This document shows positions 8,289 to 17,341 of a stretch of 64,000 nt of DNA, one piece after another. Position 1 is the first letter of the stretch, and each line of letters opens with the position of its first letter. Both the position numbers and the translations under genes were made by a program. The notes under the pieces are model-generated. The model worked only from the letters and a program-made list of their open reading frames with translations, was not told where the DNA came from and searched no databases. Source of the stretch: Burkholderia sp. D-99 (lineage in GTDB: Bacteria > Pseudomonadota > Gammaproteobacteria > Burkholderiales > Burkholderiaceae); the NCBI RefSeq assembly GCF_011605345.1, contig NZ_JAAOXM010000012.1, positions 205,527-269,526 of the forward strand, in the 5' to 3' direction.

Positions 8289-10619
8289 ATGACAAGAAAT
8301 CGCTTCGTTATGCGGCGTGTCGCCACGACCTTGATCGTCGCCGGCATCATCGTCTCGCAGGCCGCCTACGCTCAGGTCACGCTCAACTTCGTGAACGCGG
8401 ATATCGACCAGGTCGCCAAGGCGATCGGCGCCGCAACCGGCAAGACCATCATCGTCGACCCCCGCGTGAAGGGGCAGCTCAACCTCGTGGCCGAACGGCC
8501 GGTGCCGGAAGACCAGGCACTGAAGACGCTGCAGTCGGCGCTGCGCATGCAGGGCTTCGCGCTCGTGCAGGATCACGGCGTGCTGAAGGTCGTGCCCGAG
8601 GCCGACGCGAAGCTGCAGGGCGTGCCGACCTATGTCGGCAATGCGCCGCAGGCGCGCGGCGACCAGGTGATCACGCAGGTGTTCGAGCTGCACAATGAAT
8701 CGGCGAACAACCTGCTGCCCGTGCTGCGGCCGCTGATCTCGCCGAACAATACGGTCACTGCCTACCCGGCGAACAACACGATCGTCGTGACCGACTACGC
8801 GGACAACGTGCGGCGCATCGCGCAGATCATCGCGGGCGTCGACAGCGCCGCGGGCGCGCAGGTGCAGATCGTTCCGCTGCGCAACGCGAACGCGATCGAC
8901 CTCGCCGCACAGCTGCAGAAAATGCTCGACCCGGGTGCGATCGGCAACAGCGACGCGACGCTGAAGGTGTCGGTCACGGCCGACCCGCGGACCAACTCGC
9001 TGATGCTGCGCGCATCGAGCGCGTCGCGCCTCGCGGCCGCGAAGCGGCTCGTGCAGCAGCTCGACGCACCGAGCGCGGTGCCCGGCAACATGCACGTCGT
9101 CGCGCTGCGCAATGCCGATGCGGTGAAGCTCGCGAAGACGCTGCGCGGAATGCTCGGCAAGGGGAGCGGCAGCGACAGCGGCTCGTCCGCGTCGTCCAAC
9201 GATGCGAACAGCTTCAACCAGAACGGCGGCTCGTCGTCGAGCGGCAACTTCTCGACCGGCACGTCCGGCACCCCGCCGCTGCCGTCGGGCGGCCTCGGTG
9301 GTTCGTCGTCCTCGTCGGGGTACGGCGGTTCGTCGGGCAGCGGCGGCGGTCTCGGCAGCGGCGGCCTGCTCGGCGGCGACAAGGACAAGGGCGACGACAA
9401 CCAGCCCGGCGGGATGATCCAGGCTGATGCAGCGACCAACTCGCTGATCATCACCGCGTCGGATCCGGTTTACCGGAACCTGCGCTCGGTGATCGACCAG
9501 CTCGACGCGCGGCGCGCGCAGGTCTATATCGAGGCGCTGATCGTCGAGCTGAACTCGAATACGTCCGGCAACCTCGGCATTCAGTGGCAGATCGCTCAGG
9601 GCCAGTTTCTCGGCGGCACGAACTTCAGCGCGCCCGGTACGCCCACCGGCAACATCCTCGGAGTGTCGGGCGCGGTTGCAGCCGGCGGTGCGACGGGTCT
9701 CGGCGCGTTGGGGCAGACTCTCCTGCCGGGCCTCAACGTCGGCTGGCTGCACAACATGTTCGGCGTACAGGGCCTCGGCGGGCTGCTCAATTACTTCGCG
9801 GGCGTGAGTGACGCGAACGTGCTGTCGACGCCGAACCTCATCACGCTCGACAATGAAGAAGCGAAAATCGTCGTCGGCCAGAACGTGCCGATTCCGACGG
9901 GTTCGTATTCGAACCTGACGAGCGGCAATACGAACAACGCATTCAATACCTACGATCGTCGCGACGTCGGTCTCACGCTGCACGTGAAGCCGCAGATCAC
10001 CGATGGCGGGATTCTGAAGCTGCAGCTCTACACCGAGGATTCGGCGGTCGTGACCTCCACTGCGACCGCAGTCAACGGTCCGACCTTCACCAAGCGCTCG
10101 ATCCAGTCGACGATCCTCGCGGATAACGGCGAGATCATCGTGCTCGGCGGCTTGATGCAGGACAACTACAACGTGACGAACAGCAAGGTGCCGCTGCTGG
10201 GCGACATCCCGTGGATCGGCCAGTTGTTCCGCTCGGAATCGAAGAACCGCCAGAAGACCAACCTGATGGTTTTCCTGCGCCCGGTGATCATCAACGATCG
10301 CAGTGTCGCGCAGGAAGTCACGGCTAACCGTTACGACTACATCCAGGGCGTGACGGGTGCGTACAAGTCGGACAACAACGTGATGCGCGACAAGGACGAT
10401 CCGGTCGTCCCGCCGATGCCGTTGGGACCGAGCCAGGGCGGCACGCCGGCCGGCAACCTGTTCGACCTCGACAAGATGCGTCGCCAGCAGCAGCAGCGCC
10501 AGGTGGCGCCGGTCCCGGCCCAGCCGTTGCCGGAGGCAACGCCCGCGCAGCCGCAGAGCGTGCCCCAGCAGGCCGTGCCGCAACAGCCGCTGACCGCCAC
10601 GCCGGGAGCGTCGCAGTGA
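8289..10619 (+). CDS. gspD: Type II secretion outer-membrane secretin GspD
   Basis: A 776-residue secretin that forms the outer-membrane pore of the type II secretion system. A signal peptide covers about residues 1-32. The N0 domain (from VTLNFVNADIDQVAKA) and N1-N3 repeats follow. N3 is interrupted by a Ser/Gly-rich linker at about residues 295-365. The secretin core has the VPxxG-type motif VPIPTGSYSN and a conserved C-terminal segment (VPLLGDIPWIGQLFR). The tail is Gln/Pro-rich. The stop overlaps the start of gspE by four bases, so translation is probably coupled. It heads the gspDEF transcription unit. Confidence 0.97.
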   Translation: MTRNRFVMRRVATTLIVAGIIVSQAAYAQVTLNFVNADIDQVAKAIGAATGKTIIVDPRVKGQLNLVAERPVPEDQALKTLQSALRMQGFALVQDHGVLKVVPEADAKLQGVPTYVGNAPQARGDQVITQVFELHNESANNLLPVLRPLISPNNTVTAYPANNTIVVTDYADNVRRIAQIIAGVDSAAGAQVQIVPLRNANAIDLAAQLQKMLDPGAIGNSDATLKVSVTADPRTNSLMLRASSASRLAAAKRLVQQLDAPSAVPGNMHVVALRNADAVKLAKTLRGMLGKGSGSDSGSSASSNDANSFNQNGGSSSSGNFSTGTSGTPPLPSGGLGGSSSSSGYGGSSGSGGGLGSGGLLGGDKDKGDDNQPGGMIQADAATNSLIITASDPVYRNLRSVIDQLDARRAQVYIEALIVELNSNTSGNLGIQWQIAQGQFLGGTNFSAPGTPTGNILGVSGAVAAGGATGLGALGQTLLPGLNVGWLHNMFGVQGLGGLLNYFAGVSDANVLSTPNLITLDNEEAKIVVGQNVPIPTGSYSNLTSGNTNNAFNTYDRRDVGLTLHVKPQITDGGILKLQLYTEDSAVVTSTATAVNGPTFTKRSIQSTILADNGEIIVLGGLMQDNYNVTNSKVPLLGDIPWIGQLFRSESKNRQKTNLMVFLRPVIINDRSVAQEVTANRYDYIQGVTGAYKSDNNVMRDKDDPVVPPMPLGPSQGGTPAGNLFDLDKMRRQQQQRQVAPVPAQPLPEATPAQPQSVPQQAVPQQPLTATPGASQ

Positions 10620-12115
10620 GCGACGTGCTCGCGTCTTCCGCCCACGACGGCGCGCCGGGCGAACGCCAGCCGCCGTCGCCGCTCGCCGCGCGGCTGCTGC
10701 CGTACGGCTTCGCGAAGAGCGGCCAGGTGCTGATCGCGCACCAGCTCGACGACACGCTCGAGGTGTGGATCAGCGAACGCACGAGCGATGCCGCGCTCGC
10801 GGAGATCGCGCGCAACTTCGGCTCGATCTCCGTGCATCGCGTGCCGGCCGACGAGCTCGCGCAGGCGATCAACCAGGCGTACTCGCGTCACGACGGCAGC
10901 GCGGCGCAGGTGGTCGGTGAGGTCGAAGGCGAAGTCGACCTGTCGCGGCTGATGCAGGACATCCCCGAAGTCGAGGATCTGCTCGAATCGGAAGACGATG
11001 CGCCGATCATCCGGATGATCAACGCGCTGCTCACGCAAGCGGCGCGCGAACAGGCGTCGGACATTCACATCGAGCCGTTCGAGAACGCGTCGGTCGTGCG
11101 CTTTCGCGTCGACGGCACCCTGCGTGATGTCGTGCGGCCGAAGAAGGCGCTGCACGGTGCGCTGATCTCGCGGATCAAGATCATGGCGCAGCTCGACATC
11201 GCGGAGAAGCGCCTGCCGCAGGACGGCCGCATCACGCTGCGAGTCGGCGGCCGGCCGGTCGACGTGCGCGTGTCGACGCTGCCGACCGGGCACGGCGAGC
11301 GTGCGGTGCTGCGTCTGCTGGAAAAGGATGCGCAGCGGCTGAACCTCGAAGCGCTCGGGATGGGCCGCGACACGCTCGCGCAGTTCGACAAGCTGATCGC
11401 ACGCCCGCACGGCATCGTGCTCGTCACGGGCCCGACCGGTTCGGGCAAGACGACCACGCTGTATGCGTCGATGTCGCGGCTCGAAACCGCGACGACCAAC
11501 ATCATGACCGTCGAGGACCCGATCGAATACGACCTCGGCGGCATCGGCCAGACGCAGGTGAACGAGCGGATCGGGATGACCTTTGCCCGTGCGCTGCGCT
11601 CGATCCTGCGCCAGGATCCGGACGTGATCATGATCGGCGAAATCCGCGACCTCGAAACCGCGCAGATCGCGGTGCAGGCGTCGCTGACGGGCCACCTCGT
11701 GCTCGCGACGCTGCACACGAACGATGCGGCATCGGCCGTCACGCGCCTGACCGACATGGGCGTCGAGCCCTACCTGCTCGCATCGTCTTTGCTCGGCGTG
11801 CTCGCGCAGCGGCTCGTGCGGCAGCTCTGCTCCGTCTGCAAGGAAGAACGCCAGGAAGAAGGCCGCACCGTGTGGCATCCGGTGGGCTGCGACAAGTGCG
11901 GGCATTCGGGCTACGCGGGCCGGCGCGGTGTATACGAACTGCTGCTGGTCGACGAGCCGATCCGCGCACTGATCCACCGCAACGCGGCCGACGCGGAGAT
12001 TCTCGCCGCCGGTCGTGCGGACGGGATGCGCACGCTGCGCGACGACGCCGAGCGCTGGCTCGCGTCCGGCGCAACGTCGCTCGAGGAAGTGTTGCGCGTG
12101 ACGGGAGGCGCATAG
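10616..12115 (+). CDS. gspE: Type II secretion ATPase GspE
   Basis: A 499-residue cytoplasmic ATPase that powers pseudopilus assembly. The N-terminal domain contacts GspL. The Walker A GPTGSGKTTT is near residue 272, followed by the Asp and His boxes and the Walker B region. A zinc-binding tetracysteine (CSVC...CDKC) near residues 405-425 is typical of GspE and distinguishes it from twitching ATPases. The start overlaps gspD by four bases. Confidence 0.97.
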   Translation: MSDVLASSAHDGAPGERQPPSPLAARLLPYGFAKSGQVLIAHQLDDTLEVWISERTSDAALAEIARNFGSISVHRVPADELAQAINQAYSRHDGSAAQVVGEVEGEVDLSRLMQDIPEVEDLLESEDDAPIIRMINALLTQAAREQASDIHIEPFENASVVRFRVDGTLRDVVRPKKALHGALISRIKIMAQLDIAEKRLPQDGRITLRVGGRPVDVRVSTLPTGHGERAVLRLLEKDAQRLNLEALGMGRDTLAQFDKLIARPHGIVLVTGPTGSGKTTTLYASMSRLETATTNIMTVEDPIEYDLGGIGQTQVNERIGMTFARALRSILRQDPDVIMIGEIRDLETAQIAVQASLTGHLVLATLHTNDAASAVTRLTDMGVEPYLLASSLLGVLAQRLVRQLCSVCKEERQEEGRTVWHPVGCDKCGHSGYAGRRGVYELLLVDEPIRALIHRNAADAEILAAGRADGMRTLRDDAERWLASGATSLEEVLRVTGGA

Positions 12116-12119
12116 CGCG

Positions 12120-13337
12120 ATGCCGGCATTCCGTTTCGAAGCAATCGATTCGGCGGGACGCGCGCAGAAAGGCGTCATCGATGCCGATAGCGCGCGTGCC
12201 GCGCGCGGCCAGCTGCGTACGCAGGGTCTTACGCCGCTCGTCGTCGAGCCGGCCGCCAGCGCGACGCGCGGGGCGCGGTCGCAGCGGCTCGCGTTCGGCC
12301 GCAAGCTGTCGCAGCGCGAACAGGCGATCCTGACGCGCCAGCTTGCGAGCCTGCTGATCGCGGGGCTGCCGCTCGACGAGGCGCTCGGCGTGCTGACCGA
12401 GCAGGCCGAGCGCGACTACATCCGCGAACTGATGGCCGCGATCCGCGCCGAGGTGCTGGGCGGCCATTCGCTTGCGAATGCGCTGGGCCAGCATCCGCGC
12501 GACTTCCCGGAAATCTACCGCGCGCTCGTCGCGGCGGGCGAGCACACCGGCAAGCTCGGCATCGTGCTGTCGCGCCTGGCCGACTACATCGAGCAGAGCA
12601 ACGCGCTGAAGCAGAAGATCCTGCTGGCATTCACGTATCCGGGGATCGTCACGCTGATCGCGTTCGGCATCGTCACGTTCCTGCTGAGTTATGTCGTGCC
12701 GCAGGTCGTCAACGTGTTCGCGAGCACGAAGCAGCAACTGCCCGTGCTGACGATCGTGATGATGGCGCTGTCGGATTTCGTGCGGCACTGGTGGTGGGCG
12801 ATCCTGATCGCGGTCGCGCTCGTCGTGTGGTTCGTGAAGGCGACGCTGTCGCGCGACGGGCCACGGCTGCGCTTCGATCGCTGGGTGCTGACCGCGCCGC
12901 TCGCGGGCAAGCTCGTGCGCGGCTACAACACGGTGCGGTTCGCGAGCACGCTCGGCATTCTCACCGCGGCGGGCGTGCCGATCCTGCGCGCGTTGCAGGC
13001 GGCCGGCGAGACGCTGTCGAACCGCGCGATGCGCGCGAACATCGACGACGCGATCGTGCGCGTGCGCGAAGGCTCCGCGCTGTCGCGCGCGCTGAACAAC
13101 GTGAAGACGTTTCCGCCGGTGCTCGTGCACCTGATCCGTTCCGGCGAAGCGACGGGTGACGTGACGACGATGCTGGATCGCGCGGCCGAAGGCGAAGCGC
13201 GCGAGCTCGAGCGTCGCACGATGTTCCTGACAAGCCTGCTCGAGCCGCTCCTGATCCTGGCGATGGGCGGCATCGTGCTCGTGATCGTGCTGGCCGTGAT
13301 GCTGCCGATCATCGAGCTGAACAACATGGTGCAGTAA
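12120..13337 (+). CDS. gspF: Type II secretion inner-membrane platform protein GspF
   Basis: A 405-residue polytopic protein with two T2SSF domains (about residues 70-190 and 270-395) and three membrane segments. It forms the inner-membrane platform that couples GspE to the pseudopilins. It starts four bases after gspE. A 9-bp hairpin lies just after its stop, where it converges with gspC. Confidence 0.97.
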   Translation: MPAFRFEAIDSAGRAQKGVIDADSARAARGQLRTQGLTPLVVEPAASATRGARSQRLAFGRKLSQREQAILTRQLASLLIAGLPLDEALGVLTEQAERDYIRELMAAIRAEVLGGHSLANALGQHPRDFPEIYRALVAAGEHTGKLGIVLSRLADYIEQSNALKQKILLAFTYPGIVTLIAFGIVTFLLSYVVPQVVNVFASTKQQLPVLTIVMMALSDFVRHWWWAILIAVALVVWFVKATLSRDGPRLRFDRWVLTAPLAGKLVRGYNTVRFASTLGILTAAGVPILRALQAAGETLSNRAMRANIDDAIVRVREGSALSRALNNVKTFPPVLVHLIRSGEATGDVTTMLDRAAEGEARELERRTMFLTSLLEPLLILAMGGIVLVIVLAVMLPIIELNNMVQ

Positions 13338-13360
13338 CGGCCTGACAGTCGGTCAGGCCG
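13338..13360. terminator. Hairpin between convergent gspF and gspC
   Basis: A perfect 9-bp stem, CGGCCTGAC/GTCAGGCCG, with a five-base loop lies between the two convergent stop codons. There is no T-tract on either side. It could act as a bidirectional terminator or transcript stabiliser. Confidence 0.45.
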
Positions 13361-13367
13361 CTACCGT

Positions 13368-13778
13368 TCAGCGCATGTAGATCGCGGGGGACGGCGTGTT
13401 CGCCGGCAGCTGGATTTCGGCGCGGGCGCCGTTGCGGTCGACGATGATCGAGCGGGGGCGGACTTCGGCGAGCTTCGCGCCGGGCGTGACGTCCGCGCCG
13501 AGCGACACCGCGCGTGGCGGCTCGCCGCCGATGCCGACGATCGCGGCGGCACCGCGGTCGAGCGAGAGAATGCCGAACAGGTGGATGTCCTGCACGGGAT
13601 TCTTGTCGAGCTGACCGCCGAAGAGCGCCGCGGCGTCCTCGGTGCGGATCGGCAGCCGCGCGGCGGCGGCGGGCAGCGGCGCTTCGCGAGCGGACAGCGT
13701 GACGACCCAGTAGGTGGCCGTCGCGCACAAACCCGCGAAGAGGGCTAGGGAAAGGATCCGGATCGAGAGCGCGTTCAT
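13368..13778 (-). CDS. gspC: Minimal type II secretion protein GspC, inverted in the cluster
   Basis: A 136-residue protein with one N-terminal membrane segment (about residues 6-27), then a Pro/Ala-rich linker and a short homology-region domain (from about residue 55: NPVQDIHLFGI). GspC normally links the inner-membrane platform to the secretin. This copy is about half the usual length of 270-300 residues and has no C-terminal PDZ or coiled-coil domain. It is the only gene of the cluster on the minus strand. The inverted position between gspF and gspG is, to my knowledge, usual in Burkholderia. Confidence 0.85.
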   Translation of the reverse strand: MNALSIRILSLALFAGLCATATYWVVTLSAREAPLPAAAARLPIRTEDAAALFGGQLDKNPVQDIHLFGILSLDRGAAAIVGIGGEPPRAVSLGADVTPGAKLAEVRPRSIIVDRNGARAEIQLPANTPSPAIYMR

Positions 13779-13953
13779 GCGCGCTATTGTACGGATGTAT
13801 ATGAAATTTGCGTTGGGTGAAAGCCCTCGGCAATGCGCGCCTTACAATGCGTGCTCCGCGCCCGCGGGCCCGGAAGGTTGCCGTCAGGCAATCGTCCGGT
13901 GCGCCGGGTGCGTCACTCAACCAACGACATTTTTTGGAAAGAGGTAGTCAGTC

Positions 13954-14406
13954 ATGCAAACGTGGATCACTCGCCGCAACGCGGCCGTGCGTCGTCAGCG
14001 CGGTTTCACGCTGATCGAGATCATGGTGGTGGTCGCGATCCTCGGGATCCTGGCGGCGCTGATCGTGCCGAAGATCATGAGCCGGCCGGACGAGGCGCGC
14101 CGCATCGCCGCGAAGCAGGACATCGGCACGATCATGCAGGCGCTCAAGCTGTACCGTCTCGACAACGGCCGCTATCCGACCCAGGAGCAGGGCCTGAACG
14201 CGCTGATCCAGAAGCCGTCCAACGATCCGATCCCGAATAACTGGAAGGACGGCGGCTACCTCGAGCGCCTGCCGAACGATCCGTGGGGCAACGGGTACAA
14301 GTACCTGAACCCGGGCGTGCACGGCGAGATCGATGTGTTCAGCTACGGCGCCGACGGCAAGGAAGGCGGCGAAGGCAGCGACAGCGACATCGGTTCGTGG
14401 CAGTAA
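13954..14406 (+). CDS. gspG: Major pseudopilin GspG
   Basis: A 150-residue type IV pilin-like protein, the main subunit of the type II secretion pseudopilus. The prepilin cleavage site is in RQRGFTLIEIMVVVAILG, with the invariant Glu at +5. The calcium-binding C-terminal region and the typical motif NPGVHGEIDVFSYGADG are visible. A GAGG Shine-Dalgarno sequence lies nine bases before the ATG. It heads the gspGHIJKLMN unit, which is divergent from gspC. Confidence 0.97.
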   Translation: MQTWITRRNAAVRRQRGFTLIEIMVVVAILGILAALIVPKIMSRPDEARRIAAKQDIGTIMQALKLYRLDNGRYPTQEQGLNALIQKPSNDPIPNNWKDGGYLERLPNDPWGNGYKYLNPGVHGEIDVFSYGADGKEGGEGSDSDIGSWQ

Positions 14407-14445
14407 GCCGCCGCTGATCGGATCGACGCTCCGTTCCCGTTCTTC

Positions 14446-14994
14446 ATGCTCGCCATTCGCACGACCTCCCGCTGCGGCCGCGATTGCCGTGTGCGTCGCG
14501 GCGCGGCTTCGTCCGTGCGGGCGAAGCACGGTGCGCGGCGTCTTCGCGCACGCGGCTTCACGCTGCTCGAAATGCTGGTCGTGCTCGTGATCGCGGGGCT
14601 GCTCGTGTCGCTCGCGTCGCTGTCGCTCACGCGCAATCCGCGCACCGACCTGCGCGAGGAAGCGCAGCGCATCGCGCTGCTGTTCGAGACCGCCGGCGAC
14701 GAAGCGCAGGTGCGCGCCCGGCCGATCGCGTGGCAACCAACCGCGCACGGCTTCCGTTTCGACGTGAGCTCGCCCGACGGCTGGCGCACGCTGCGTGACG
14801 ACCTGTTGCGCCCGCGAGACTGGGACGGTGGCGTCACGGGTGCCGACATCGACTATCCGGGGTCCGACACGCACGCGAGCCGCGTCGTGTTCGGCACCGA
14901 GAGCATCGACACGCCGGTGCGCGTGACGCTGCATTCGGCCGCCGGCAGCGCGACGATCGTCGGCACCGGCAACGGCCGTTACGAGGTGCAATGA
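14446..14994 (+). CDS. gspH: Minor pseudopilin GspH
   Basis: A 182-residue minor pseudopilin with the prepilin motif RARGFTLLEMLVVLVIAG. The leader from the first ATG is about 39 residues long, Arg-rich and longer than usual (most are 6-20), so a later non-ATG start cannot be excluded. It overlaps gspI by four bases (ATGA). Confidence 0.92.
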   Translation: MLAIRTTSRCGRDCRVRRGAASSVRAKHGARRLRARGFTLLEMLVVLVIAGLLVSLASLSLTRNPRTDLREEAQRIALLFETAGDEAQVRARPIAWQPTAHGFRFDVSSPDGWRTLRDDLLRPRDWDGGVTGADIDYPGSDTHASRVVFGTESIDTPVRVTLHSAAGSATIVGTGNGRYEVQ

Positions 14995-15512
14995 CGATGC
15001 GTCGTCGCCTGCCCTTCCCCGTTGCTTCATCGCAGCGTCATTCCCCGAGCGGGCTTCCTTCGGGGCGCCCCGGGAGTGCGTCCTCGGGCGCCCGGCCTGC
15101 GGCCGGCCTCGTCGGGGCGCGCGCCCCAGCTGGGCTTGCTTCGGCGCGCGGTTTCACGATGATCGAGGTGCTGGTCGCGCTCGCGATCATCGCGGTTGCG
15201 CTTGCCGCGTCGATCCGTGCGGTCGGTACGATGGCGACCAACGCCTCCGATCTTCATCGCCGGCTGCTTGCCGGCTGGAGCGCCGACAACGCGCTCGCGC
15301 AGATGCGGCTCACGCATGCGTGGCCGGAGATCGGCGAACAGAGTTTCGACTGCTCGCAAGGCAACGTGCAGCTCGTCTGCACGCAGCGCGTGAGCACCAC
15401 GCCCAACCCGGTGTTCCGGCGCGTCCGGATTTCGGTGAGCATGCCGGGGCATACCGGCGTGCTCGCGCAGATGGTGACGGTGGTCGCGAATGAAACCAGC
15501 CGTCCGCTCTGA
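14991..15512 (+). CDS. gspI: Minor pseudopilin GspI with an unusually long leader
   Basis: A 173-residue minor pseudopilin with the prepilin motif SARGFTMIEVLVALAI. The predicted leader before the cleavage Gly is about 53 residues, against 6-15 in most homologues. The extra codons coincide with very GC-rich palindromic DNA at about 15040-15130, which contains the perfect 14-bp palindrome GGGGCGCGCGCCCC at 15114-15127. No in-frame ATG or GTG close to the mature region gives a shorter leader. The gene overlaps gspH by four bases and gspJ by 23. Confidence 0.9.
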   Translation: MTMRRRLPFPVASSQRHSPSGLPSGRPGSASSGARPAAGLVGARAPAGLASARGFTMIEVLVALAIIAVALAASIRAVGTMATNASDLHRRLLAGWSADNALAQMRLTHAWPEIGEQSFDCSQGNVQLVCTQRVSTTPNPVFRRVRISVSMPGHTGVLAQMVTVVANETSRPL

Positions 15513-16179
15513 CGCGCCGATGCGACGCCCGCTCGCCCGCCCCGCCCGCGGCTTCACGCTGATCGAGCTGATGATCGCGATCGCGATCCTCGCGGTGGTC
15601 GCGATCCTCGCGTGGCGCGGGCTCGACCAGATCATGCGCGGTCGCGACAAGGTCGCGGCCGCGATGGAAGACGAGCGCGTATTCGCGCAGATGTTCGACC
15701 AGATGCGCATCGACGCGCGGCTCGCCGCGACCGACGACGAGGCCGGCCAGCCGGCGATCGGCGTTGCCGGCAATACGCTGCAGATCGTCCGCGAACTCGA
15801 GGTGCCGGGCGTCGCGCCGCGGCTGCAGGTGGTCCGCTACCGGATCGCCGGCGGGCGCGTCGTGCGCTATGCGTCGCCCCCGATCGACGACGCGAACCGG
15901 CTGCGCAGCACGCTGAAGGACAGCAGCGTCGAAGGCTGGAGCTGGGTCGCGCTGATGGGCGGCGTCGGCGCGATCGACGCGAAGCTGTACGTGCCGCGCG
16001 TGGGCTGGACCACCAACCTGCAGACGGCCGACGACGCGCTCGCGCAGAACAACGATGCGCTCAAGGTGCCGCAGATCGGCAACGCGCCGCCCACCCGTGC
16101 GGTGACGGGGCTGCAGGTCAGCATCGGTGCGACGTCGCTGCGCGTGCCGGTCACGCGCATCTTCCTCGTCGGGGAATGA
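15490..16179 (+). CDS. gspJ: Minor pseudopilin GspJ
   Basis: A 229-residue minor pseudopilin with the prepilin motif PARGFTLIELMIAIAILA, forming the pseudopilus tip with GspI and GspK. The first ATG (15490) overlaps the end of gspI by 23 bases. An in-frame ATG at 15520, just after the gspI stop, would give the more standard leader MRRPLARPARG. The stop overlaps the start of gspK. Confidence 0.93.
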   Translation: MKPAVRSDAPMRRPLARPARGFTLIELMIAIAILAVVAILAWRGLDQIMRGRDKVAAAMEDERVFAQMFDQMRIDARLAATDDEAGQPAIGVAGNTLQIVRELEVPGVAPRLQVVRYRIAGGRVVRYASPPIDDANRLRSTLKDSSVEGWSWVALMGGVGAIDAKLYVPRVGWTTNLQTADDALAQNNDALKVPQIGNAPPTRAVTGLQVSIGATSLRVPVTRIFLVGE

Positions 16180-17315
16180 CGATGCGCGCGCACCCTCACC
16201 GTTCATTGCCTGCCGCCCGTGCTGCCGGTCACGCACGGGCGCGCGGCCGCCAGCGCGGCGCGGCGATCATCACCGCGCTGCTCGTCGTCGCGCTGTCGGC
16301 AATCCTCGTCTCGGGAATGCTGTGGCGCCAGCAGGTGCAGATCCGCCGCATCGAGAACCAGCGCGAGATCGCGCAGGCGCAGTGGGTTGCGCGCGGCGCG
16401 CTCGACTGGACGCGGATGATCCTGCGTTCCGAAGGCGATACGGCGCCCGGCATCACGTATCTCGGCGGCATCTGGGGCGTGCCGATCGCGAAAACGAAAC
16501 TGTCGGATTTCCTCGGCCGGATCGGCGCGCCCAACGACACCGGCGGCGAAGACACCTATATCTCCGGCTCGATCGAGGACGCCCAGGCGAAGTTCAACCT
16601 GCGCAACCTCGTGGCGTCGCCGGCGCCCGGCGTGCTGCAATTGAACGTCACGCAGGTCCAGGCGTTCCAGCGCCTGTTGACGACGCTCGGCTACGACGGC
16701 GCGTTCGCGAAGCGCATCGCACTGCAGGTGCGCGCGGGCCTGCTGAATTCGGCGACGCGTTTCCAGATGCCGACGCTGCCGGGTGGCGGCACGGCGCCGC
16801 CAGTCACCGCGCCGGTGACGACCGATCAGCAGGGTGGCGGCGGCTTTACCGACGATCCGGGCATGACGGGCGGCGATCGCGGGCCCGCGCCGCTGATGAT
16901 GACGGGTGTCGACAGCCTGCTCGACGTCGACGGCGTGACGCCCGAGATGGTCGCGCGGCTGCGCCCGTTCGTCACCGTGCTGCCGACCACGACGCCGGTG
17001 AACATGAACACCGCGCCGGCCGAGGTGATCGCGGCGCTGATGCCGGGGATGAGCGTGTCGTCCGCGCAGGCGCTCGTGTCGCGCCGCGAGACCGTGTTTT
17101 TCCGCAACACCGCCGACGTGCAGCTCGCGCTGCGCGGCGCCGGTGCGCCGCCGAACGTGACGCTCGATTCGAGCCTCGTCGACGTCAATTCGAGCTATTT
17201 CATCGTGCATGGCCGGATCCAGCACGAACGCGCGGAGGTCGATCGCACTTCGCTCGTGTATCGTGATCCGACCACGCACTCGACACGGGTCGTGCGCATC
17301 CGCGACCAGCTATAA
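16176..17315 (+). CDS. gspK: Minor pseudopilin GspK
   Basis: A 379-residue large minor pseudopilin that caps the pseudopilus tip. The leader and hydrophobic segment (RQRGAAIITALLVVALSA) lack the +5 Glu, which is characteristic of GspK. Helix-hairpin-helix-like repeats in the second half (VNMNTAPAEVIAALMPG) also fit. I start it at the ATG at 16176, which overlaps the gspJ stop as ATGA; a second ATG at 16182 is possible. Confidence 0.95.
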   Translation: MTMRAHPHRSLPAARAAGHARARGRQRGAAIITALLVVALSAILVSGMLWRQQVQIRRIENQREIAQAQWVARGALDWTRMILRSEGDTAPGITYLGGIWGVPIAKTKLSDFLGRIGAPNDTGGEDTYISGSIEDAQAKFNLRNLVASPAPGVLQLNVTQVQAFQRLLTTLGYDGAFAKRIALQVRAGLLNSATRFQMPTLPGGGTAPPVTAPVTTDQQGGGGFTDDPGMTGGDRGPAPLMMTGVDSLLDVDGVTPEMVARLRPFVTVLPTTTPVNMNTAPAEVIAALMPGMSVSSAQALVSRRETVFFRNTADVQLALRGAGAPPNVTLDSSLVDVNSSYFIVHGRIQHERAEVDRTSLVYRDPTTHSTRVVRIRDQL

Positions 17316-17341
17316 CGACGCCAATCGGGAGAGGAGCTCTT

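Noticed and set aside
8283..10583. A 766-residue reading frame antisense to gspD
   Set aside because: Its composition is Arg/His/Asp-rich, typical of the complement of GC-rich coding DNA, and the sense strand is a clear secretin.
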